Shown here in pieces: positions 1 through 6,109 of a stretch of DNA of 7,850 nt. Origin of the DNA: Prevotella sp. UBA2746 (lineage in GTDB: Bacteria; Bacteroidota; Bacteroidia; Bacteroidales; Bacteroidaceae); contig DEJO01000052.1 of the NCBI GenBank assembly GCA_002353555.1, forward strand, positions 14,019 to 21,868, written 5' to 3'. A model generated the notes under the pieces. That model did not search any database. It saw only the letters and a list, made by a program, of their open reading frames with translations, and was not told where the DNA came from. How positions within the stretch are numbered: position 1 is the first letter of the stretch; each line of letters starts with the position of its first letter. A program made the position numbers and the translations under genes.

Positions 1-20
1 GAGTCTCCTCCTCTTCACCA
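1..20 (+). tRNA. 3' end of a tRNA, truncated by the window edge (isoacceptor unknown)
   Basis: The first 20 bases parse as the 3' end of a tRNA. GAGT (1-4) is the end of the T-loop, CTCCT (5-9) the 3' strand of the T-stem, CCTCTTC (10-16) the 3' strand of the acceptor stem, A17 the discriminator base and CCA (18-20) an encoded tail. The segment lengths (5 + 7 + 1 + 3) are exact for a tRNA, and a second tRNA begins 24 bases downstream, which supports the reading. The anticodon lies outside the window, so the amino acid cannot be assigned. The 5' acceptor strand should read GAAGAGG or a wobble variant. Confidence 0.72.
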
Positions 21-44
21 TTTAGTCTGAAACCCATCATTGAT

Positions 45-117
45 GCGGCAATAGCTCAGTTGGTAGAGCACAACCTTGCCAAGGTTGGGGTCGCGAGTTC
101 GAGTCTCGTTTGCCGCT
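45..117 (+). tRNA. tRNA-Gly (anticodon GCC)
   Basis: This is a complete 73-base cloverleaf. The acceptor stem pairs GCGGCAA (45-51) with TTGCCGC (110-116). The D-arm is GCTC/GAGC (54-57 with 66-69) around AGTTGGTA. The anticodon stem is CAACC/GGTTG (71-75 with 83-87) and its loop TTGCCAA carries anticodon GCC at 78-80, which reads GGC and GGU glycine codons. The T-stem is GCGAG/CTCGT (93-97 with 105-109, one G-T wobble) around TTCGAGT. The discriminator U at 117 is the base usual for bacterial tRNA-Gly. CTT follows, so CCA is not encoded and must be added by CCA-adding enzyme, unlike the tRNA just upstream. The two tRNAs probably share one transcript. Confidence 0.97.
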
Positions 118-152
118 CTTCTTTTTGTTTTAGGAAAACATATTTTAAATTC

Positions 153-692
153 ATGAACTTATATTTAAGATACTTCGATAGCGAGACATTGGTGTATAGT
201 GTAGATGAAGCTTTGGAATTCCTGCGCTCTATTCCTGAGATTCAGATTTCTCCTGAGATGGAGGCAGACATCCGCGACTATGCTACCAACGACGTTCGCT
301 ACCCTAAACGCTACAAAGTGCGTTCAAGGGTATATTTCATCATCATCAAGACAGAAGCAGCCAACATGCTTGACTTCAAGCAGAAAAAGGCTGTGCGCAC
401 ACCCGACAGCAATGATCGCCGCGAACCAAGTCCCGCCGTTCAACACCTGAACGCCCACCATCCGGGTTGGTATGAAGGTGTTCTTGACTTCAAGCGTGTG
501 GTCTTGGTACCTGCTACCGGCAAGCATGAATACCGCGACACGCAGTTTGTGGCCCGTTGTAAGGCCAATTCAGGCATCGATTGCTACAACCGCATCGTAG
601 ACCACCTTCGTGAGCGTGTAGACTCTCGTAGCCAGTTCCCTTCAGCTAAGGGCAAGAACTTCAAGTTCAGGTATCTGGGTATGTGGAAATAG
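153..692 (+). CDS. Conserved-looking hypothetical protein, 179 aa
   Basis: I do not recognise a named family for this protein. The reading frame is open back into tRNA-Gly, but the first ATG after the tRNA is at 153 and gives a sensible N-terminus (MNLYLRYFDSETLV); the longer version would begin at a TTG inside the tRNA. The product is soluble-looking, with no signal peptide or membrane segment. It is rich in Lys and Arg, especially near residues 50-90 and at the C-terminus, which ends in a basic and aromatic run (KGKNFKFRYLGMWK). Residues 50-120 mix basic and polar stretches (KRYKVRSRVYFIIIKTEAAN, then FKQKKAVRTPDSNDRREPSP), so nucleic-acid or ribosome contact is possible, but that is only inference. 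The start is 35 bases after the tRNA and no Bacteroidetes-type promoter is evident, so read-through from the tRNA transcript is plausible. ssb follows after 49 bases. Confidence 0.85.
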   Translation: MNLYLRYFDSETLVYSVDEALEFLRSIPEIQISPEMEADIRDYATNDVRYPKRYKVRSRVYFIIIKTEAANMLDFKQKKAVRTPDSNDRREPSPAVQHLNAHHPGWYEGVLDFKRVVLVPATGKHEYRDTQFVARCKANSGIDCYNRIVDHLRERVDSRSQFPSAKGKNFKFRYLGMWK

Positions 693-712
693 TGAGGACT
701 GTGTCCTCTCAC
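692..712 (+). other. Hairpin in the gap before ssb
   Basis: GAGGAC (694-699) pairs perfectly with GTCCTC (703-708) around a three-base loop, TGT. GT at 692-693 could add pairs with AC at 711-712 across a two-base bulge. The structure starts at the stop codon of the 179-residue gene and ends about 30 bases before the ssb start. No run of T follows, so it is not a textbook intrinsic terminator. It could end the upstream transcript weakly, protect an mRNA end or tune ssb translation; the sequence alone does not decide. Confidence 0.35.
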
Positions 713-741
713 AAGCAATACGACATTGAATATAGAAGATT

Positions 742-1155
742 ATGAACAAAGTAATGCTGATAGGAAATGTGGGTATTGATCCGGACGTGAGATACTACGA
801 TCAGGATCAGGCTGTTGCACAAGTCAGGCTTGCCACCACAGAGCGTGGCTATACCCTTCAGAACGGAACACAGGTTCCTGACCATACCGACTGGCACACC
901 ATCATCTTCTACCGTTCGCTTGCCAAGGTGGTAGAGAAATATGTGCACAAAGGTGACAAACTGTATGTTGAAGGGCGCATCCGCTACCGTGCATACGATG
1001 ACAAAAAAGGACAGAGACGCTTTGTGACCGAAATCTATGCCGACAACATGGAGCTTCTCTCACCTAAGAAGTCAGAGCAGAACACCCAATCTGCACCGAC
1101 GATGGCTTCAGAGCCTGCAGCATCCTCTGAACAAGAAAACGACATGCCATTCTGA
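742..1155 (+). CDS. ssb: Single-stranded DNA-binding protein SSB
   Basis: This 137-residue protein is a bacterial SSB, which coats single-stranded DNA in replication, recombination and repair and recruits partner enzymes through its C-terminal tip. The OB-fold covers about residues 1-108. It opens with MNKVMLIGNVGIDPDVRY, carries the family's DWHTIIFY block (Trp51, Phe56) and continues with KGDKLYVEGRIRYRAY. A flexible Ser/Gln/Glu/Ala-rich linker (about 109-131) leads to the acidic tip ENDMPF, the conserved partner-binding peptide seen as D-(I/L/M)-P-F in other SSBs. The length is short compared with the roughly 178 residues of the E. coli protein but normal for this phylum. The ATG is preceded by an A-rich stretch without a clear Shine-Dalgarno site. 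Its TGA stop overlaps the gldE ATG (TGATG), so the two genes are probably co-transcribed and translationally coupled. Confidence 0.97.
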   Translation: MNKVMLIGNVGIDPDVRYYDQDQAVAQVRLATTERGYTLQNGTQVPDHTDWHTIIFYRSLAKVVEKYVHKGDKLYVEGRIRYRAYDDKKGQRRFVTEIYADNMELLSPKKSEQNTQSAPTMASEPAASSEQENDMPF

Positions 1156-2480
1156 TGAATATGTTCACCATACTATCTGTCTGGATAGAGATACAACCTC
1201 CCACCACAGGGGTTATCATAGCAGCTGTTTTGGCTGCTATACTGCTTTTTATATCCGGATTCGCCAGCGGTTCCGAGATTGCATTCTTCAGCCTTTCACC
1301 CACCGACCTGAACGAACTTGACCCTGAAAAGAACAATGATGACAGGAACATACAGATGCTGAGAGACGACAGCGAACGGACGTTGGCAACCATACTGATT
1401 ACCAATAATTTCGTCAACGTCACCATCATCATGCTCTGCAACTACGTCTTCGCCTCCGTGGTCAAATTCAAGGAGCCGTGGATGGAGTTCGTCTGCATTA
1501 CTGTCTTGCTGACCTTCCTGCTGCTGCTCTTTGGCGAGATCATGCCGAAGGTCTATAGCCGTCAGGCACCTCTGAAGTTTTGCCGCCGCGTGGTGGGCGG
1601 CATCCTCTTTGCACGCAGGCTGTTCTGGCCCATTGAAAACGTCCTGCTGCGTAGTGGCAACTTCGCCGAGCGTGTCGTCCAGAAAGGAAACCGGCAACTC
1701 AGTGTCGACGATCTGGAACAGGCACTGGAACTCACCGACAAAGACGACTTGAAAGAAGAGAAGAGCATGCTTCAAGGCATCATCCGCTTTGGTGATGAGA
1801 CTGCCAAGGAGGTGATGACTTCCAGACAGGACATCGTGGACCTGGACATCAAGTCTACATTCCACGACGTGCTGAAATGTATTGTCGAGAACAACTATTC
1901 GCGTATTCCAGTCTATCAGGATAATGATGACAACATCCGCGGCGTACTCTATATCAAGGACTTGCTGCCACACCTGACCAAGCCTGCAGGATTCAGATGG
2001 CAGAGTCTGATACGTCCACCATATTTCGTGCCTGAGACAAAGAAGATTGATGACTTGCTACGCGAATTCCAGGACAACAAGGTGCACATCGCCATTGTCG
2101 TTGACGAGTTTGGCGGCACTAGCGGTCTTGTCACCTTGGAAGATATTCTGGAGGAAATCGTGGGTGAGATCAACGACGAATATGATGAGGAGGAACGCAA
2201 CTATACCAAGCTGAACTACAACACATACGTCTTTGAAGGTAAGACGTTGCTGAGCGACTTCACCAAGATACTGGAAATCGACGACGAGGAGTTTACAGAT
2301 GTGGAGGGCGATGCCGACACTTTGGCAGGATTGTTGCTGGAATTGAAAGGCGACTTCCCCAGCATGCACGAGAAGATAGACTACAAGAACTACACTTTTG
2401 AGATTGTGGGAGTGGAAGAACGCCGCATCAGCCGCGTGAAAGTGGTAGTGCATCCTGCTGAACAACCATCGGAATCGTAG
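1155..2480 (+). CDS. gldE: GldE-like membrane protein (CNNM/DUF21, CBS pair, CorC domain)
   Basis: This 441-residue inner-membrane protein belongs to the HlyC/CorC (CNNM-related) family, and its place right after ssb matches gldE of Bacteroidetes. The DUF21 membrane domain covers about residues 15-200: hydrophobic segments lie near 18-36, 80-102 and 110-128, with a weaker one around 142-160, the motif SGSEIAFFSLS at 38-48 and GEIMPK at 127-132. A pair of CBS domains follows at about 215-340 (SRIPVYQDNDDNIRGVLYIK; IVVDEFGGTSGLVTLEDILE). A CorC/HlyC C-terminal domain spans about 350-433. Relatives are linked to Mg2+/Co2+ transport or efflux; in Flavobacterium johnsoniae GldE assists gliding and works with GldD. 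No gldD is present here, so a gliding role is unlikely and cation or envelope homeostasis is the better guess. ATG codons at 1155 and 1161 are both possible starts; the first gives the TGATG overlap with ssb. Confidence 0.9.
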   Translation: MNMFTILSVWIEIQPPTTGVIIAAVLAAILLFISGFASGSEIAFFSLSPTDLNELDPEKNNDDRNIQMLRDDSERTLATILITNNFVNVTIIMLCNYVFASVVKFKEPWMEFVCITVLLTFLLLLFGEIMPKVYSRQAPLKFCRRVVGGILFARRLFWPIENVLLRSGNFAERVVQKGNRQLSVDDLEQALELTDKDDLKEEKSMLQGIIRFGDETAKEVMTSRQDIVDLDIKSTFHDVLKCIVENNYSRIPVYQDNDDNIRGVLYIKDLLPHLTKPAGFRWQSLIRPPYFVPETKKIDDLLREFQDNKVHIAIVVDEFGGTSGLVTLEDILEEIVGEINDEYDEEERNYTKLNYNTYVFEGKTLLSDFTKILEIDDEEFTDVEGDADTLAGLLLELKGDFPSMHEKIDYKNYTFEIVGVEERRISRVKVVVHPAEQPSES

Positions 2481-2490
2481 AGGTACTAAG

Positions 2491-2499
2491 AGGAAGGAG
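2491..2499 (+). promoter_or_regulatory. Purine-rich Shine-Dalgarno-like site abutting the yigZ start
   Basis: AGGAAGGAG lies directly against the ATG at 2500. Its complementarity to the 16S 3' end is strong for this phylum, where such sites are usually weak. The distal AGG has about six bases of spacing to the ATG, while the GGAG core has none. There is no alternative in-frame start between the gldE stop at 2480 and this ATG, so the start stands. Confidence 0.45.
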
Positions 2500-3087
2500 A
2501 TGACAGACGAATATAAAACCATAACCGGACAGACGGTTGAAGGCTATTACACGGAGAAGCGCAGCAAGTTCTTGGCGTTTGCACACCATGTAGAGTCAGT
2601 GGCTGAGGTTAAGGAGCTGATAGCCGGCTACCGTAAGAAGTACTATGACGCACGTCACGTGTGCTATGCCTATATGTTAGGTGCCGAGCGGAAGGAGTTT
2701 CGTTCCAATGACGACGGCGAACCCAGCTCTACTGCCGGCAAGCCGATATTGGGACAAATCAACTCCAACGAGCTGACCGACATTCTGATTGTCGTCGTGC
2801 GCTATTATGGCGGTGTCAACCTGGGAACGAGCGGACTGATTGTTGCCTATCGTGAGGCTGCCGCCGATGCTATAGCCCATGCTGAGGTGGTCATCAGACA
2901 AGTGGAAGAGGTAGTCACCTATTCGTTTTCCTATCCGATGATGAACGACGTGATGCGTATTGTCAAGGACATGTCGCCACGTATTGTCTCGCAGACTTAC
3001 GACAACACCTGTGAAATAAAACTCGCCATCAGGCAGTCTGAAGCCGAACAGTTGCGTAGTCGGCTCAAGAAACTCACTTTTGAATAA
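2500..3087 (+). CDS. yigZ: YigZ/IMPACT family protein (UPF0029 with C-terminal DUF1949)
   Basis: This 195-residue cytosolic protein has the full YigZ layout. The IMPACT N-terminal (UPF0029) domain covers about residues 10-125 with the family's landmark blocks: KRSKFLAFA (20-28), DARHVCYAYMLG (50-61), SNDDGEPSSTAGKPILGQI (69-87) and VVVRYYGGVNLGTSGLIVAY (98-117). A smaller ferredoxin-like DUF1949 domain fills the C-terminus (about 138-195). Eukaryotic IMPACT regulates the GCN2 kinase; the bacterial role is unsettled, with nucleic-acid or translation-factor binding proposed from structure. The length is close to the roughly 200 residues usual for bacterial members. It lies 19 bases after gldE on the same strand, so it is probably the last gene of an ssb-gldE-yigZ transcript ending at the convergent gap. 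Confidence 0.93.
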   Translation: MTDEYKTITGQTVEGYYTEKRSKFLAFAHHVESVAEVKELIAGYRKKYYDARHVCYAYMLGAERKEFRSNDDGEPSSTAGKPILGQINSNELTDILIVVVRYYGGVNLGTSGLIVAYREAAADAIAHAEVVIRQVEEVVTYSFSYPMMNDVMRIVKDMSPRIVSQTYDNTCEIKLAIRQSEAEQLRSRLKKLTFE

Positions 3088-3096
3088 TCATATCTA

Positions 3097-3125
3097 TGGC
3101 GCTACGCTGATTGTTGGTAGCGTCA
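3097..3125. terminator. Possible bidirectional terminator hairpin between convergent genes
   Basis: TGGCGCTAC (3097-3105) pairs with GTAGCGTCA (3117-3125) over nine base pairs with one G-T wobble, around an 11-base loop. It sits in the 58-base gap between the yigZ stop and the stop of the leftward addB-like gene, where transcripts from both sides must end. On the plus strand AAACA follows and then T-rich sequence (TTTTACATTTTT, 3133-3144) eight bases further on; on the minus strand the bases after the stem are only A/T-rich. The T-runs are not in the ideal position, so strength is uncertain. Confidence 0.45.
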
Positions 3126-3145
3126 AAACACATTTTACATTTTTC

Positions 3146-6082
3146 TCAACGTCCGCAGAATGCCCGATAAGGACAGTATCTGCACATGTTATTGGAGTCT
3201 TCAGTTGGCAGAAAGGCATTCTTCTGACTGAAGATTTCGTCAAGTTTCTGTGTCAACAACTGTAGGAATGCATCGCCGTGCTGCCCCGACATGTCGCTGA
3301 CGGCTACACCTCCAATAGTGATGACGGGGTCGTAGTCGTCGGCTCCGGCATGCTGAATGAAGAGCAGTGCTGGCGATACAGGCAGTCGTTCAGGATTATG
3401 TAGGCAGTCGTTCTCAGCTTCTATCAGCGCGTACGTCATCGCCTGGAACTGGTAGTCGGTATGTTTGTCAGCGATGTTCTTCGTCACAAACAGTTCGTCG
3501 AGGCTCCTTACTTCCTTGCTCTGCCTGTTGCCCGTCTTGTAGTCGACGACCCGCAGGCGGTGGTGAGCTGTACCTATGCCTATTTCGTCAAGTCTGTCGA
3601 TGCGTCCATAGACTTTAATCCGTCGTCCGTCGGAGAGTGTCAGTATGCGTTCTACATTCAGTTCGTGACCAAGTATTCTAAATGGCACAAGACTCTTGTC
3701 GATGCTCAACAGCTGTTGCAGGTAGGTCTTGATGACTTCTCGGTTGATGAGTTGTAAGCCGTTCAGCTGCAAAGGGTCCATTGTGCCCACCGGTTTGTTG
3801 AAAAGTTCTTCATTGAACGCCTGCGTCAGCACCTTGTCGAGAGCAACTTTCTGCTTCTGCAACTGCTCGATAGCATCACGGGTAATCATGTCGTGGGGTA
3901 GAAGCTGCTCATACATCAGTTGGGCAGCACGGTGAAAGATGTTGCCGAAGATGCGGTTGTCTATCGAGTCGTCTTCCACGTTGTCGAGCTCTTTGAGGTT
4001 GCACACGTAGTAGTAATAGAACTGTAGTGGGCAGCGCATGTAGCGGTTGATGGCGGTAGGGGTGAGCAGGGGCGACTGCTTGTCGGGATTGCGGCTCAGG
4101 CTGAACCGTGCCTGGAGCACTTCCATCACGCGCTCGCTCTTCTCAACGGCTACGGGGTTGAAAGGTGCATAGCTCTGCCCTGCCTGCAGCGTGTGGAAGG
4201 TGAAGTGGTGGGGGCTCTCCACCATCAGCTGCAGCATGAAGCGCGACATCTCGCCCGTGTGTCCTTCCTGCGTGGCGTTGTTGTAGAGTATGGTCACGTC
4301 GGCAGCCCTTTGCAGCAGCCGGTGGAAGTAGTAGGAGTAAATGGCTACCTTGTGGTCGATGGTGGTCAGACCGTATGCCTTTCGTATGCTGTAGGGTATG
4401 AACGAGGTGTCGTTGACCCCCTTGGGCATGTTGCCTTCGTTGCACGAGAGGATGAGCAGGTGGTCGAAGTCCAGGTTGCGCGTCTCGAGCACGCCCATTA
4501 CCTGTAGCCCCTCGATGGGCTCGCCGTGGAACGGCACGCTGGCCGAGGTGATGAGCTGCGTGATGAGCCGTTGCAGGGTGATGGTATCTACTTGCAGGTC
4601 GTGGCTGTCAACGAGTGCCTTCAGTCGGTTCAGGAGAGTGTACATGCGGAATACCGACTCCTGGAACAGCGGGTCGTCGGCATGTTCGTGGAGTGTGGCG
4701 TTTTCGGCTCCTATGGCGATGTTGCGCATCAGTTCGCACAGCCATTGCAAGAGTTGCTGATGGTCGTCGGGATGGGTGAAGAGTAGGGCGATGCCTTCGT
4801 CAACTGAGAGCAAGGTTGCGTCGGGATAGTAGATTTTCTCGCTGTTCAGCTTCTGGTGAAGCGGTTCTGTCTGGTCGGAGAGGTAGGCGATGTAGGGGTG
4901 TTTCAGCACGGCATTCACCTGTTTCAGGCGGTATCGCTCGCGTTGCACTGAGTAGCCCAGTGTCTGCAGGTTCATGAGGAGCGTGACCAGCGAGGCCGCA
5001 GGCGACTGGATGAGCGGATAGCCCGTGGTGATGTTCACCTTCTGCACTTCGTCGGGCAGACAGTGGATGACGGTTTGCAGCAGTCCTTCGTTGCAGAGCA
5101 CGATGGCCGTTCGCCGTCCGTCGTTGATGCGCGTATAGGAGCCGTCCTCTTCCTGCTTGTCTCTGAGCCACTGGCTGATGTAGCGCGCCTGCGCATTCTC
5201 GGTGGGTGCAGCGATGTAGGCTATGTGTCGTGGCTGCTTGGCGAAATTGCCATATATCTCATTGGCTGAAGTGTCGAGCTCATTGGGGAAGTCGGCCAGG
5301 TATTGTGCTATGAAGTGTCCCGCCTCGTTGTCGCCTCCTTTTCCGTGAGGCATGTAGTAGTGGTCGAAGTCCCAGTAGAACGAGGCGCGATGCTGCTTCT
5401 TGAGCATGGTGAACAGACGATGCTCCACGCGCTGCAACAGATTGAAGCCCACAAACACGTAGTGGCGATGGGCAAAGGCTATGTCGTTCTGTTCGGCCAC
5501 CTCGCGATAGAGTGCTCCTTCGTAGGCCAGTTGCTGGCTGGAGAGCCGGTCGTTGAAGTCGTGATAGATGTGGCTCATGCGTGACCACAGGCGGATGAAG
5601 CGTTGTCTGAGCTCGGTGTCGTGGTTGTCGGAGAAATTGCTGAAGAATCGTTTCAGGATGCTCTTCTGCTCCTCGCTCAGATAGGACACGTCGTCGAGCT
5701 CGTGCAGGTCGCGCAGATTGGCAAACACCTTGTCGGCATCGGCCATGTTCTTGTCTATATCGTCGAAGTCGGCCAGCAGCAACTGCCCCCAGCCGTAGAA
5801 GTGGTCGAGTGTCTCGTCGATGCCAGTCTGAGCCGTGAAGCTCTTGTGCAGTTCGCACACCAGTTTGATGGGGTCGGCCACTACGCGCTGCGAGTGGTGG
5901 CGGAACAGGTCGCTGATGGTGATATAGGCAGGGCTCCACACGGGCTTGCCAGCTTTGCGTGCTATATGTTCACTCAGAAAGAGCGCGGCTCGCTTGTTGG
6001 GGAACACCACGGCTACGTCTGACAGGTTGTCGCCATGCTTCAGCAGCAGGTCGTCGGCCACATACTCTAAGAAACTTTTCAT
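3146..6082 (-). CDS. addB: AddB-like subunit of an AddAB helicase-nuclease (PD-(D/E)XK, 4Fe-4S)
   Basis: This 978-residue protein is the AddB-type partner of AddA in double-strand break resection. The N-terminal two thirds resemble a helicase-like scaffold: the start has VAVVFPNKRAALFL (23-36) where B. subtilis AddB has a Walker A motif, and no GxGKT/S is visible. LETRNLDFDHLLILSCNEG (532-550) is a block typical of AddB/RecB-like proteins. The C-terminal RecB-type nuclease (about 672-978) appears intact: His717 in GNIFH, Asp829 in GRIDRLD, Asp847 and Lys849 in VVDYKTG, and Gln880/Tyr884 as QxxxY. Cys684 (RCPLQFYY) with Cys967, Cys970 and Cys976 (CX2CX5C at the extreme C-terminus) matches the four ligands of the AddB iron-sulfur cluster that braces the nuclease fold. 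ATG at 6082 is the first start after addA, 16 bases away, so the two genes are almost certainly one operon. Annotation pipelines often call it only a PD-(D/E)XK nuclease family protein. Confidence 0.9.
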   Translation of the reverse strand: MKSFLEYVADDLLLKHGDNLSDVAVVFPNKRAALFLSEHIARKAGKPVWSPAYITISDLFRHHSQRVVADPIKLVCELHKSFTAQTGIDETLDHFYGWGQLLLADFDDIDKNMADADKVFANLRDLHELDDVSYLSEEQKSILKRFFSNFSDNHDTELRQRFIRLWSRMSHIYHDFNDRLSSQQLAYEGALYREVAEQNDIAFAHRHYVFVGFNLLQRVEHRLFTMLKKQHRASFYWDFDHYYMPHGKGGDNEAGHFIAQYLADFPNELDTSANEIYGNFAKQPRHIAYIAAPTENAQARYISQWLRDKQEEDGSYTRINDGRRTAIVLCNEGLLQTVIHCLPDEVQKVNITTGYPLIQSPAASLVTLLMNLQTLGYSVQRERYRLKQVNAVLKHPYIAYLSDQTEPLHQKLNSEKIYYPDATLLSVDEGIALLFTHPDDHQQLLQWLCELMRNIAIGAENATLHEHADDPLFQESVFRMYTLLNRLKALVDSHDLQVDTITLQRLITQLITSASVPFHGEPIEGLQVMGVLETRNLDFDHLLILSCNEGNMPKGVNDTSFIPYSIRKAYGLTTIDHKVAIYSYYFHRLLQRAADVTILYNNATQEGHTGEMSRFMLQLMVESPHHFTFHTLQAGQSYAPFNPVAVEKSERVMEVLQARFSLSRNPDKQSPLLTPTAINRYMRCPLQFYYYYVCNLKELDNVEDDSIDNRIFGNIFHRAAQLMYEQLLPHDMITRDAIEQLQKQKVALDKVLTQAFNEELFNKPVGTMDPLQLNGLQLINREVIKTYLQQLLSIDKSLVPFRILGHELNVERILTLSDGRRIKVYGRIDRLDEIGIGTAHHRLRVVDYKTGNRQSKEVRSLDELFVTKNIADKHTDYQFQAMTYALIEAENDCLHNPERLPVSPALLFIQHAGADDYDPVITIGGVAVSDMSGQHGDAFLQLLTQKLDEIFSQKNAFLPTEDSNNMCRYCPYRAFCGR

Positions 6083-6109
6083 ATACCTTATATATATATT
6101 ATATATTAA
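6083..6109 (-). promoter_or_regulatory. A/T-only leader between the addA-like and addB-like genes
   Basis: Bases 6088-6109 are 22 consecutive A or T, mostly alternating TA, covering the addA-like TAA stop (6099-6101) and most of the 16-base spacer. On the minus strand it is followed by AAGGTAT and the addB-like ATG. AAGG is only three bases from the ATG, too close for a good Shine-Dalgarno site. An unstructured A/U-rich leader is a known way for Bacteroidetes mRNAs to initiate without Shine-Dalgarno pairing, so this may set addB translation. It is much more A/T-rich than its surroundings. Confidence 0.4.

Noticed and set aside
60..152. Upstream extension of the 179-residue gene to a TTG at position 60
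   Set aside because: The extension would start inside tRNA-Gly and translate the tRNA itself. The ATG at 153 gives a natural N-terminus.
118..152. Bacteroidetes-type promoter (TTTG at 124-127 with TATTTTAA at 141-148)
   Set aside because: The two elements are only 13 bases apart, well short of the roughly 19-21 expected for TTTG and TAnnTTTG, and the second lacks the final TTTG. The region is simply T/A-rich.
1296..1973. Antisense open frame of 225 codons opposite gldE
   Set aside because: The plus-strand gldE frame has clear DUF21 and CBS motifs. The antisense frame is a by-product of codon bias, with no recognisable domain.
3080..3265. Small 61-codon open frame across the convergent gap
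   Set aside because: It overlaps the ends of both yigZ and the addB-like gene, has no ribosome site and contains the hairpin. No support as a gene.
5280..5939. Long open frame of 219 codons on the minus strand in another frame of the addB-like gene
   Set aside because: It lies wholly inside the well-supported addB-like gene and its product is an Arg/Pro/His-rich string with no family motif, as expected from frame-shifted G+C-rich coding sequence.
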